From NCBI GenBank assembly GCA_002363385.1, contig DEVL01000005.1, positions 274,453 through 338,452 of the forward strand: DNA of 64,000 nt. The letters are read 5' to 3'. The notes under the pieces are model-generated. The model was not told the DNA's origin. It was given only the letters and a program-made list of their open reading frames with translations, and did not search any database. Below, piece after piece: positions 49,750-58,451 of this stretch. This stretch comes from Stenotrophomonas maltophilia. Lineage in GTDB: Bacteria > Pseudomonadota > Gammaproteobacteria > Xanthomonadales > Xanthomonadaceae. Position 1 is the stretch's first letter. Every line of letters starts with the position of its first letter. The translations under genes were made by a program, and so were the position numbers.

Positions 49750-50259
49750 ATGTCCAAGCAGTCCAAGGCCAAGCGCGACAAGCGCAAGAAGCAGCAGCCC
49801 AAGCGTCCGATCAACCGCCTCAACGCCCAGCAGCCGGTGCAGAACCATGCCGTGCTGACCAACGAAGAAGGCCAGGTCGTCGCTGCGATCGGCCTGCAGG
49901 GCACCGAGTGGCTGCTGGCCATCGGCGGCCAGACCATGGGCAACGCCGACAATCCGGTGCCGATGCTGGCCATGCTCAAGCACCTGTCCAACGTCCAGGA
50001 AAAGGAAGGCCGCAAGGTCAACCTGGAGTACTCGACCCAGCTGCAGCAGCTGATCGACGACCTGGCCGCCGACGAAGGCAAGACCGCCGACGAGTATCTG
50101 TCGCAGCTGGTCTCCGAGTTCGAAGGCGTGGAAGGCGAAGGTGACGACGAGGCCGAAGACGCCGGGATCGTGACCGATGCTGCCGCCGAAGCCACCGCCG
50201 ATGCACCGGCCGATGCCGAGCCGGCCCCGGCTGCCAGCGACGACAAGCCGCAGGCCTGA
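49750..50259 (+). CDS. Conserved hypothetical protein, basic head and acidic tail
   Basis: 169 residues. A lysine-rich N-terminus (MSKQSKAKRDKRKKQQPKRP), a central folded part (LTNEEGQVVAAIGLQGTEWL, PVPMLAMLKHLSNVQEKEG, QLQQLIDDLAADEGKTADEY) and an acidic, Ala-rich tail. The charged ends suggest interaction with nucleic acid or ribosomes, but no family is recognised. A SMAG element immediately upstream may supply its -10 box. It precedes the DUF4031 gene by 14 bases. Confidence 0.78.
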   Translation: MSKQSKAKRDKRKKQQPKRPINRLNAQQPVQNHAVLTNEEGQVVAAIGLQGTEWLLAIGGQTMGNADNPVPMLAMLKHLSNVQEKEGRKVNLEYSTQLQQLIDDLAADEGKTADEYLSQLVSEFEGVEGEGDDEAEDAGIVTDAAAEATADAPADAEPAPAASDDKPQA

Positions 50260-50273
50260 GCCACGGCCACCCG

Positions 50274-50549
50274 GTGACGGTCTATATCGACGATGCGGTA
50301 CACCCCTGGCGCGGCGAGCGCTGGGCGCATCTGATGGCCGACACCCTGCCCGAGCTGCACGCGATGGCGGCGCAGCTCGGGATTCCACGGCGGGCGTTCC
50401 AGAACCGCCGCAGCGGCGCGCACTACGACGTGCCCGCTCCGTTGCGCCTGCAGGCGATCGCCCTGGGCGCACAAGCCATCTCACGGCATACGGACCGCGC
50501 GCTGGTCAAAGCGGTCATCGCCAACGCGCGTGGGCAGTACCTGCCATAG
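50274..50549 (+). CDS. DUF4031-family protein
   Basis: 91 residues from a GTG at 50274. MTVYIDDAVHPWRGERWAHL, LHAMAAQLGIPRRAFQ and AHYDVPAPLRLQAIALGAQ give the DUF4031 pattern (TVYIDD...WRG...W.HL...HYD). Function unknown. Probably cotranscribed with the preceding gene; a degenerate REP follows the stop. Confidence 0.85.
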   Translation: MTVYIDDAVHPWRGERWAHLMADTLPELHAMAAQLGIPRRAFQNRRSGAHYDVPAPLRLQAIALGAQAISRHTDRALVKAVIANARGQYLP

Positions 50550-50551
50550 GC

Positions 50552-50576
50552 GCAGGTGCCGACCGTGGGTCGGCAC
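50552..50576 (+). repeat. Degenerate SMAG/REP element
   Basis: GCAGGTGCCGACCGTGGGTCGGCAC: the stem GTGCCGACC/GGTCGGCAC is intact but the GTAG end is changed to GCAG. It lies between the DUF4031 gene and the convergent 50598 gene. Confidence 0.65.
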
Positions 50577-50597
50577 ACGCCGACGCCAATCACGCCG

Positions 50598-51140
50598 TCA
50601 GAACGGATCGCTGCCCGGCCGCACTTCCACGCCCAGCAGCGAGCACAGCGCCAGCATCGCATCGTCATCGCGGTTGAGCGCCATCCACCCGGCCAGGGTG
50701 TCATTGCCGGTATCCACGCTCCACAGCGCGTAGTTGTGCTCGCGCAGGCGGTCATGGGCGGTGGCCATCAGCATCGGGGCATCCACCTCGGCGGCGAAAT
50801 CCTCATCGTCCAGGTCGCCGCCCCAGTCGATCTGCAGGTTCCAGCGCGCGGACAGCTCGTTGACGGCCGACATCAGCGCATCGGCATCGCCACGCTCCAC
50901 CTCGAAGCCGGACTGCCAGGCGATCCCGGCCATCATCGGCGGCAGCCAGTCGGCGTCCTCATCAATGCCCTCGCCGCTCTCCAGCAGCGCCTCGCGCCAG
51001 CGGTTGAACTGCTGCAGGGCCAGTTCCTCATCGCCCGGGTTGATCAGCACGAACAGATTCCAGATCCGCGCCTCGAAATCGTCCTCGTCGAAATCGCGTT
51101 CCTCTTCTTCGAAGTCGAAATAATCGCTGTTGTCGGGCAT
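50598..51140 (-). CDS. Acidic conserved hypothetical protein
   Basis: 180 residues, strongly acidic at the start (DYFDFEEEERDFDEDDFEAR). Then IWNLFVLINPGDEELALQQFNRW split over about 26-48, WLPPMMAGIAWQSGFEVE, LQIDWGGDLDDEDF, HDRLREHNYALWSVDTGND and ALCSLLGVEVRPGS. It looks like a cytosolic regulatory or immunity-like fold with aromatic core positions, but I do not recognise the family. Single gene. Confidence 0.75.
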   Translation of the reverse strand: MPDNSDYFDFEEEERDFDEDDFEARIWNLFVLINPGDEELALQQFNRWREALLESGEGIDEDADWLPPMMAGIAWQSGFEVERGDADALMSAVNELSARWNLQIDWGGDLDDEDFAAEVDAPMLMATAHDRLREHNYALWSVDTGNDTLAGWMALNRDDDAMLALCSLLGVEVRPGSDPF

Positions 51141-51276
51141 GGCCGGTATTCCTGGAGACAGGGGCGCATTCTGCCGTGCAAGGGCGTTGGCAGGAAGCGA
51201 AATTCGGCGCAGGGCCCGCTGCGGTTTATCCTGTACGGCAGAAGGCGGCCTTGGTGGTCGTCAGCATCCTGTGACC

Positions 51277-51528
51277 ATGAGCGATACCCCTCCCGATCAC
51301 CTGGCGATCAATCCGACCAGCCCCTTCCACGATGCTGCTGCGCTGGAGCGCGGCGTGGGCATCCGTTTCAACGATGTCGAGCGCGACAATGTTGAAGAGT
51401 ATTCGGTCAGCGAAGGCTGGATCCGGGTGCAGGCCGGCAAGGCCCGCGACCGTCGCGGCAACCCGATGACGATCAAGATCAAGGGCACCGTGGTGGCCTA
51501 CTTCCTGGATCAGAAGCCGGAGGCCTGA
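51277..51528 (+). CDS. DUF3297-family protein
   Basis: 83 residues from ATG 51277. LAINPTSPFHDAAALERGVGIRFNDVER split over about 9-36, NVEEYSVSEGWIRVQAGKA and MTIKIKGTVVAYFLD match DUF3297, a small conserved proteobacterial beta-rich protein of unknown role. Single gene; a SMAG element follows 40 bases downstream. Confidence 0.85.
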   Translation: MSDTPPDHLAINPTSPFHDAAALERGVGIRFNDVERDNVEEYSVSEGWIRVQAGKARDRRGNPMTIKIKGTVVAYFLDQKPEA

Positions 51529-51568
51529 TCCCACGTCTGCCGGAGACGCGTGATCTACGTGTGCCGGG

Positions 51569-51594
51569 GTAGAGCCACCCCATGGGTGGCTCTG
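51569..51594 (+). repeat. SMAG/REP palindrome, GTAGAGCC subtype
   Basis: GTAGAGCCACCC-CAT-GGGTGGCTC, perfect stem with the GTAG end at 51569-51572. It lies between DUF3297 and the convergent antiporter gene. Confidence 0.88.
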
Positions 51595-51613
51595 CACGTG
51601 ACACAGTGCGGCC

Positions 51614-53257
51614 TCAATCGCGTTGCCGCGTCTCCAGCAGGTCCAGATTGCGGATCAGCCTGCGCGAGATCTCATCGGAAATCTTGCCACGCCGGGTCAG
51701 CCGGAACAGCTCTTCGCGCTCGGCGGTGAGCCCGGCGGTGCGCAGTTGGCGGTAGCCCTGCTCCATCCGCTTGACCTTGTCCGGATCGGCATCCGGCCCC
51801 GCTTCCTTCTCCAGATTGCGCTGGTACAGCAGGCTCACCCGCGAGGCGGCGTCGTTGTAGAGCTGCACGTTCTCGGTGGTCTGGTTCTGCACCAGCTGCT
51901 GGCGCGTGCGCTCCACGCCGGCCAGCGCGGCCTTGGCAGCGAGCTTGCGGGCCAGGTCTTCCTCCTTGCGCTGACCCGAATCGGCCGGCAGTTCCAGGCC
52001 CTTGAGCAGGCGCGGCAACGCGATGCTGGCGCCCACCAGCGAGAACAGGATCACCGCCGCGGCCAGGAAGATCACCAGATCGCGCGCCGGGAAGGCGCTG
52101 CCGTCGGGGAGGAACAGCGGCAGGGTCAGCACGCCGGCCAGGGTGATTGCCCCGCGCACCCCCGCCACCGAGGTCGCCACCACGATCCGCCACGACGTGC
52201 CCTGCCGGGCCTCGCCACGATGACGCGCGCGCAGCAGGCTCCAGCGCAGCGACAGCCACACCCAGGCCAGGCGCAGCAGCACCAGCGCCAGATTGATCAC
52301 CACCACGTAGACCAGCAGCCACCAGGCGCTGTGGTGCCCGCTCTCGCTGACCGTCTTGATCGCGCGCTCCACAATGCCCGGCAGCTGCTCGCCGAGCAGC
52401 ACGAACATGATGCCGTTGAAGCTGAACTGCAGCATGTTCCACACGGCGGTGCGCTGCACGCGCATGCTGCCGGACACGCGGCCGCTCAGTTCCACATAGC
52501 TCATCGTGATGCCGGCGGCGACTGCCGAGAGGATGCCCGAGGCGTTGAACTCTTCGGCCAGCAGGTAGGCCGCGAAGGGAATCAGCAGGTTGACCAGCAG
52601 CGCCGCGCCCGGCTCCTCGCCGAAGCGACGCCACAGCCAGCGCTGGAAGGTGGAGACGCCCAGCGTGACCGCGACACCGATCGCCAGCCCGGCCACCGCC
52701 ACCCACAGGAACGTCAGCGAGGCGGTCGCCAACGAGAACGAGCCCGTCATCACCGCCGCCACCGCAAAACGGAAGCAGACCAGGCCGGAGGCATCGTTGA
52801 GCAGCGACTCGCCTTCCAGGATGTGCATCAGCCGCTTGGGGATCGGCGCGCGCGAGGCGATCGAACTGACCGCCACCGGATCGGTCGGCGAGATGATGGC
52901 GGCCAGTGCGAACGCCACCGCCAACGGCATCACCGGGATCATCCAGTGGATCAGGAAACCGGCCCCGATCACGGTGAACACCACCAGCCCGAAGGCCAGT
53001 TCCAGGATCACGCCTTTATCGCGGAACAGGCCCTGTTTGGGGATGCGCCAGCCATCCAGGAACAACAGCGGCGGCAGGAACAGCAGGAAGAACATCTCCG
53101 GCTCGAGCGCGTGGCCGCGGTTGAACACGCCGGCAATGACCGCGCCCAGCCCGATCTGCACCAACGGCAGCGGCAACGACAACGGCAATACGCGGACCAG
53201 GTAGCCGCTGGCGACCACCGCCACCAGCATCGCCAGGACGACTTCAATGGTATGCAT
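51614..53257 (-). CDS. Na+/H+ antiporter, CPA1 family
   Basis: 547 residues from ATG 53255-53257, GGAAA upstream. About 12 TM segments to residue 405. Signature motifs: FLPPLLFLDGW, ISPTDPVAVSSI, GESLLNDASGLV (the ND pair that carries cation and proton), FNGIMFVLLG and VRGAITLAG. The cytoplasmic C-terminus (about 410-547) is helical and charged (KEEDLARKLAAKAALAG, KVKRMEQGYRQLR), as in NhaP/YjcE-type exchangers. It controls cytoplasmic pH and sodium. An upstream frame extension to 53341 is rejected. Confidence 0.92.
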   Translation of the reverse strand: MHTIEVVLAMLVAVVASGYLVRVLPLSLPLPLVQIGLGAVIAGVFNRGHALEPEMFFLLFLPPLLFLDGWRIPKQGLFRDKGVILELAFGLVVFTVIGAGFLIHWMIPVMPLAVAFALAAIISPTDPVAVSSIASRAPIPKRLMHILEGESLLNDASGLVCFRFAVAAVMTGSFSLATASLTFLWVAVAGLAIGVAVTLGVSTFQRWLWRRFGEEPGAALLVNLLIPFAAYLLAEEFNASGILSAVAAGITMSYVELSGRVSGSMRVQRTAVWNMLQFSFNGIMFVLLGEQLPGIVERAIKTVSESGHHSAWWLLVYVVVINLALVLLRLAWVWLSLRWSLLRARHRGEARQGTSWRIVVATSVAGVRGAITLAGVLTLPLFLPDGSAFPARDLVIFLAAAVILFSLVGASIALPRLLKGLELPADSGQRKEEDLARKLAAKAALAGVERTRQQLVQNQTTENVQLYNDAASRVSLLYQRNLEKEAGPDADPDKVKRMEQGYRQLRTAGLTAEREELFRLTRRGKISDEISRRLIRNLDLLETRQRD

Positions 53258-53388
53258 GCATTTTCCAGTAAGCAGCGCGGGGGAGGCTGCAGACAGCGGG
53301 CGCCGGAAACAGGAAAAAACGTACCACACGTGCGCCGCCACGCGAACGCGTGCCGCACACCCGGCTCAGTCCGCGGACAGCACAACGC

Positions 53389-54198
53389 TCATGCGGCGCG
53401 CTGCTGCGCATCGGCGCCGTCGAAGCGATAGATGTCCATCGCCAGGAACCCGGCATCGATGCCGGCATCGATACGCTGCGCGCCCAGCGCATCGCCACCG
53501 GCCGCGCCCATTGCAAAGTGCAGCGGCTGCAGGTGCTCATCGCTGGGGTGCGCCTGCGCGGCGTGCGGGGCCTGACGGCGATAGTCCAGCAAGGCGGCGC
53601 TGTCATCGGCCTGCAGGCGCTGCTCCACCCACTCGATGAAGGGCCGCACATACGGCGCTTCCTTGCCGTCCGGGTAGCTGCGCCAGTCGTGCAGGTTGTG
53701 GGTGATGCTGCCCGAGCCGATCAACAGCACGCCTTGCTCGCGCAGCGGTGCCAGCGCGCGGCCCAACGCGAACTGATGGGCCGGCCCGAGCAGTGGCTGG
53801 ATCGCCAGCGGCACGACCGGGATCTCCGCCTGCGGATACAGGAACCGCAACGGCACCCAGGCACCGTGGTCGAGACCACGCTGCGGATCGATCGCGGTCG
53901 GCAGTCCGGCCGCGGTCAGGCGCTGTGCGATCTCCTGCGCCAGCGCAGGCTCGCCCGGTGCCGGGTACTGCAGATCGAACAGCGCCTGCGGGAATCCACC
54001 GAAATCATGGACGGTCGGCGGTCGCGCATGCCCGCCCACCACCGGCTGATGGGTCAGCCAGTGCGCGGAGGCCATCACGATCGCGCGCGGTCGCGGCAAA
54101 CGCGCCGCCAGCGCCGCCAGGCGCTCGCCGACCAGACCCGGGTTGAGGGCGGTCATCGGCGAACCGTGGGAGATGTACAGCGAGGGCAAGCGGGACAT
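53389..54198 (-). CDS. LigB/DODA-type extradiol dioxygenase (YgiD-like)
   Basis: 269 residues from ATG 54196-54198 with GGAG upstream. Metal-site His segments: LYISHGSPM, IVMASAHWLT, TVHDFGGFPQAL, GLDHGAWVPL and GSGSITHNLHDW, the class III catechol dioxygenase (4,5-DOPA dioxygenase) pattern. The physiological substrate is unknown. Divergent from a LysR gene 99 bases away, which probably controls it. Confidence 0.9.
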   Translation of the reverse strand: MSRLPSLYISHGSPMTALNPGLVGERLAALAARLPRPRAIVMASAHWLTHQPVVGGHARPPTVHDFGGFPQALFDLQYPAPGEPALAQEIAQRLTAAGLPTAIDPQRGLDHGAWVPLRFLYPQAEIPVVPLAIQPLLGPAHQFALGRALAPLREQGVLLIGSGSITHNLHDWRSYPDGKEAPYVRPFIEWVEQRLQADDSAALLDYRRQAPHAAQAHPSDEHLQPLHFAMGAAGGDALGAQRIDAGIDAGFLAMDIYRFDGADAQQRAA

Positions 54199-54297
54199 CA
54201 CGGACTCCAGTAACGCTACGACGGCCCTGAGCGTATTGCGTGCAGCTCTGCCAATAAATACGATGCATCGACGCTGTTTATTTCGGAAAGAGAAACA

Positions 54298-55182
54298 ATG
54301 GACACTCTGGATGCCATGCGTGTGTTCGTCGCCGTGGTCGAGCGCAACGGCTTCAGCGCCGCCGCGCAGGCCTTGGACCTGTCCACGGCGGGAGTGACCC
54401 GGCAGATCGCGGCGCTGGAAAAGCGCCTGTCGACCCGACTGCTCAACCGTACGACCCGTCGCGTGAGCCCCACGAGCACGGGCGCGGCCTATTACGCCGA
54501 GTGCGTGCGGCTGCTGGCCGAGTTCGATGCGCTGGAGGCCGGCATCAGCGCGCAGGCATTGGAGCCCTCGGGGCGACTGCGCATCAACGCGCCGGTCAGC
54601 TACGGCATCGCCCGGCTGGGTCCGCTGCTGGCCGGGTATCGCGCACGCTACCCGCAGGTGGAGCTCGATCTGTCGCTGTCCGACCGCCTGGTGGACATGG
54701 TCGAAGAAGGTTACGACGTGGCGATCCGCATCACCCGGCAGCCCAACCCGGCACTGATCGCGCGCAAGCTGGCCGACGCGCAGATCAGCCTGTGCGCGGC
54801 ACCGGCGTATCTGGATGCGCATGGCCGTCCGCAGCAGCCTGAAGATCTCTCGGCACACGAGTGCCTGAGCTACAGCTACTGGGCCGGTGGCGATGCGTGG
54901 CCGCTGCAGGGGCCGCGCGGGGAGGTCTCGGTCCCGGTGCGCGGCAGTGTCCGTGCCAACAATGGCGATGTGCTGCGCGAGGCGGCGATTGCCGGCATGG
55001 GCATCATCCTTCAGCCCGATTTCCTGGTCGCCGATGCGCTCGCCGATGGCCGGCTGGAACGCGTGCTGCCCGAGTGGGCGGTGCCGGGCATCGGCATCCA
55101 TGCGGTGTACACCAGCCGCAGCCATCTGGCACCGAAAGTACGCAGTTTCATTGATTACCTGGTGGAGGCACTGGGCGGATGA
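54298..55182 (+). CDS. LysR-family regulator divergent from the dioxygenase
   Basis: 294 residues. HTH region VFVAVVERNGFSAAAQALDLS and RLLNRTTRRVSPTSTG, effector domain with INAPVSYGIARLGPLL, VDMVEEGYDVAIRITRQPNP and GMGIILQPDFLVADAL. It belongs to the CrgA/DmlR-like subgroup. Gene arrangement suggests it represses or activates the dioxygenase gene. Converges on the EAL gene with only 19 bases between stops. Confidence 0.92.
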   Translation: MDTLDAMRVFVAVVERNGFSAAAQALDLSTAGVTRQIAALEKRLSTRLLNRTTRRVSPTSTGAAYYAECVRLLAEFDALEAGISAQALEPSGRLRINAPVSYGIARLGPLLAGYRARYPQVELDLSLSDRLVDMVEEGYDVAIRITRQPNPALIARKLADAQISLCAAPAYLDAHGRPQQPEDLSAHECLSYSYWAGGDAWPLQGPRGEVSVPVRGSVRANNGDVLREAAIAGMGIILQPDFLVADALADGRLERVLPEWAVPGIGIHAVYTSRSHLAPKVRSFIDYLVEALGG

Positions 55183-55183
55183 C

Positions 55184-55205
55184 ACCCGGCCGCGCCCGGC
55201 ACTAC
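55184..55205 (-). repeat. Degenerate SMAG-like element supplying a stop codon
   Basis: On the minus strand the sequence GTAGTGCCGGGC begins at 55205; its TAG (55204-55202) is the stop codon of the EAL gene. The stem beyond is imperfect (GCCGGGCGCGGCCGGGTG). Confidence 0.5.
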
Positions 55206-58126
55206 GCCTCCACCGCATCCAGCTGCGCGATCACCTTGGCCAACGGCATCGGCCGGCCAAGCAGATAACCCTGCACCTGGTCACAGCCATGCGCGGCCAG
55301 CCACTGATGCTGACCGGGGGTCTCCACACCTTCGGCGATGATGGTCAGCCCCATGCTGTGCCCCAGTGACAGCAGTGCACGGCAGATCGAGGCATTGCGC
55401 GGATTGGTTTCCACATCCGCCACGAAGCTGCGGTCGATCTTGAGGATGTCCAGCGGCAGATGCTGCAGGTAGGACATGTTCGAATAACCCGTGCCGAAGT
55501 CGTCCAGCGAGATGCAGATGCCCTGCTCATGCAGGCGCTGCATGGTCTGTTTGGCCTGGCCGGGCTTGCGCATCAGGCTGCTCTCGGTCAGCTCGACCTG
55601 CAGCGCGCCGCGGGCCAGCCCGAACTCCTGGCTGGCGCGGGTGAACTCGGCCACCAGGTCGCTGTTGAAGAACTGCACCGCCGAGACATTGACCGCGATC
55701 GGCAGGTCCCAGCCGGCATCGACCAGCTGCCGCTGTGCCTGCGCCGCGGAGCGGATCACCCAGCGGCCGAGCGCGAGGATCAGACCGGTGTCTTCGCACA
55801 GCTGGATGAACTCACCCGGCGGAATGAAGCTGCCATCGGCCTGCGGCCAGCGCAGCAGGGCCTCCAGCGCGGCCGGGGTGCTGTCGGCCGCATGGCAGAT
55901 CGGCTGGTAGTACAGCTCGAACTCGGTATCGATGGCGCTGTGGATGCGTCCGGCCAGGCGCAGCCGTTCGGCCAGGCGCGAACTCACCGTGTTGTCGTAC
56001 CACGCGATCACGTTGCCCTCGTCGCGCGCGGCGTGGGCGGCCTGCGCAGCCATGCCGATCACCTGTTCGGCCGTATTGGCATCGCCATCGAACTTCACGG
56101 CCACGCCGATACGCGGTTCGAACTGATGCAGCCAATCCTGCCCGCGGACCGGCTCGGACACGGTCTGCACCAACGTATCCAGCGCCGTCTGACGTTGATG
56201 ATCGTCGCGGATGGCAAAGATGAAATCCTCGGCCGGCTGGAAGGCCAGCAGGCCGTAGCGCACGCCGAGGCCGCCCAGCCGTTTGGCCATCGCCTGCAGC
56301 ACCACATCGCCCACCTCGCGGCCCAGCGTATCGGAGACCAGTTGCAGGCCACGGAACTGCACGTAGGCAATGGTGTACGCGCCGCCCTCTTCGTCCAGCT
56401 GCGCGGCCAGTGCACGCGTGTTGAGCAGGCCGGTGGCCGGGTTGTGGGTGGCGTGATACGCCAGATCGCGCTCGTAGGCCAACCGCTCGCTGACGTCCTC
56501 GGCCAGCACCAGGCACGCCTGGCGGCCATCGAAATCCAGCCGCGCCAGATGCGCGCGGACCTCGAAGATCGTGCCGTCCTTGCGCTGGTGCAGGCGGACC
56601 TGCGCATCCACATCACCGATCCGCGCCAGTGCGATGGCGCCGCGGATTTCCTCCCAGCCTTCGCGCGGGCGGATGTCCAGGATGCTCATCGACAGGAATT
56701 CATCGCGGCTGTAGCCGTACTGACGCACGGCCGCTTCGTTGACCTCCAGGAAGCGCAGCGTGTCCGGATCGAACACCCAGAACGGCGCGGGATTGCGATC
56801 AAACAGCAGGCGGAACTGACGCTCGGCCTGCTGCGCACGGGCCAGCGCGTCCACCCGTTCGCTGACGTCGGTCAGTGCCCCCATCATGCGGCGTTCGCGA
56901 TCCACCACAGCCACCCGCTGGCCTCGCGCGGAGACCCAGCGAACCACACCGCCCGTCAGCACCAGACGGAACATTTCATCCAGCACGCCGTTGCCCGCGA
57001 ACGCGGCATCGAAGGCCACCTGCATGCGTGCCACGTCTTCACGATGGATGCGGGCAAAGAAGTCGGCGACCGGCAGGCTGTCGATCTCCACATCGAAGAT
57101 CTCCCGCGCCAGCGGCGACCAGCGCAGCAGGCAGGCATCTTCATCGACGTACCAGGTGCAGACCTTGCCGACCTGGTGGGCCATGCGCAGCTCGGCATGG
57201 CCGGTGCGCAGTTCCTCGGTCAAGCTGTCCTGATCGCGCGTGGCCCGGCGCAGGCTGACGTACACCGCCCCGAACAGCATCCAGTACAGCAGATACACCC
57301 CGACCGAGGCCTGCACGTAGGGCCACCAGGCTGCCAGCACGTCGCGGCGCCCCAGCCCCGCATAGACCGCAAGCGGGTACTGCGCCAGGGTGCTCAGGCT
57401 GGAAATGCGCTCCACGCCATCCACACCGCTGGTCTCGGTGCCGAGCGGCGTCAACGCGTCACGCCGCAACATGTCGCGCTTGGTCAGGCCGAAGCGCTGC
57501 CCCACCACCCCGACGGGGTCCGGGCTGCGTGCCAACACATAGCCGTAGCGGTCGGTGATCGAAACCACCCCGCTCTCGCCGGTGTCCATGCCGCTGATGA
57601 TCGAATGCAGCTCGTCGGTGCGCAGGCGCGCCAGCAGCCAGCGGTCCTCGCCCATGCGTAGCGCCAGCGGGAGCACCCAGCGTGAGGCGTCCTGTGCCTG
57701 TGGCGGGCCGAGGTACAACTGGCTGCTGCTGCCACGATTGTCCTCCACCGCCCACAGCGGCAGCTGCAGATCGCCGCTGCCACTGGTCAGCGCGCGCCCG
57801 TGCTGGTCGGCCACCACGATGCTGTGCAGCTCGGCATGCCGCTGCAGCACGCCGCTGATGGCGTCGTCGAGCAGATCCGGCGCCTGCGCCGGTACCCGCC
57901 GGAACAGCAGCGCGCCGTCTTCTGCGATGCCCTGCATGGCCCGCTCCAGATTGCGCAGCTCCAGCCGCAGCAGGCGCTGGGCACCGGTCGCCAGCGCCGA
58001 GCTCTGCCGCTGCGCAGCCTCCTGCCGCCGCTGATAGTCGTTGGTCAACATGGCCACCAGCCCGATCGCCAGCAGCACGCCCAGGGAAACCCCCAGCCAC
58101 ACGATCGTCCGCAATGGACGTGCCAT
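55202..58126 (-). CDS. Membrane PAS-GGDEF(degenerate)-EAL c-di-GMP phosphodiesterase
   Basis: 974 residues from ATG 58124-58126 (a GTG 13 codons upstream is possible). TM1 about 8-28, a roughly 230-residue periplasmic sensor domain (LHSIVVADQHGRALTSG, SGVVSITDRYGYVLARS), TM2 about 260-285, two PAS domains and a GGDEF-like domain whose signature is replaced by FQPAEDF, so no cyclase activity is expected. The EAL domain is intact: EAL at 755-757 (LEALLRWP), DDFGTGYSNMSYL, LKIDRSFV and IAEGVET. It should hydrolyse c-di-GMP in response to an external signal. The degenerate GGDEF may bind GTP as a sensor. Confidence 0.9.
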   Translation of the reverse strand: MARPLRTIVWLGVSLGVLLAIGLVAMLTNDYQRRQEAAQRQSSALATGAQRLLRLELRNLERAMQGIAEDGALLFRRVPAQAPDLLDDAISGVLQRHAELHSIVVADQHGRALTSGSGDLQLPLWAVEDNRGSSSQLYLGPPQAQDASRWVLPLALRMGEDRWLLARLRTDELHSIISGMDTGESGVVSITDRYGYVLARSPDPVGVVGQRFGLTKRDMLRRDALTPLGTETSGVDGVERISSLSTLAQYPLAVYAGLGRRDVLAAWWPYVQASVGVYLLYWMLFGAVYVSLRRATRDQDSLTEELRTGHAELRMAHQVGKVCTWYVDEDACLLRWSPLAREIFDVEIDSLPVADFFARIHREDVARMQVAFDAAFAGNGVLDEMFRLVLTGGVVRWVSARGQRVAVVDRERRMMGALTDVSERVDALARAQQAERQFRLLFDRNPAPFWVFDPDTLRFLEVNEAAVRQYGYSRDEFLSMSILDIRPREGWEEIRGAIALARIGDVDAQVRLHQRKDGTIFEVRAHLARLDFDGRQACLVLAEDVSERLAYERDLAYHATHNPATGLLNTRALAAQLDEEGGAYTIAYVQFRGLQLVSDTLGREVGDVVLQAMAKRLGGLGVRYGLLAFQPAEDFIFAIRDDHQRQTALDTLVQTVSEPVRGQDWLHQFEPRIGVAVKFDGDANTAEQVIGMAAQAAHAARDEGNVIAWYDNTVSSRLAERLRLAGRIHSAIDTEFELYYQPICHAADSTPAALEALLRWPQADGSFIPPGEFIQLCEDTGLILALGRWVIRSAAQAQRQLVDAGWDLPIAVNVSAVQFFNSDLVAEFTRASQEFGLARGALQVELTESSLMRKPGQAKQTMQRLHEQGICISLDDFGTGYSNMSYLQHLPLDILKIDRSFVADVETNPRNASICRALLSLGHSMGLTIIAEGVETPGQHQWLAAHGCDQVQGYLLGRPMPLAKVIAQLDAVEA

Positions 58127-58451
58127 GGCACGGCTCAACGCGGGCACCGCAACGCTCTCGTACACCGACGGGCTGATTTCATCTGTAGCGCTTCCTGGCT
58201 TCCCCAAACCTGAGCGGCCGACACCCGGGATTCTTGACGCTTGGATCTTCACACGGTCGCCAGTGGCCCCCGTGCGAACCCCGGCCGGCCCAGCATGCAC
58301 CAGCGCGCGCGGCACGGGAAGAGGACGCTGTGCCCGGCCGCGTTGACAAACCCGAGGCCCGCCACAACCGGCAGGCGAAGCCGCCGGAGCCGGCATAACC
58401 ACGCGACCAGGACGGGATTAGACTTGGACGTTTCCGTTGCCGAGAAGCCCC

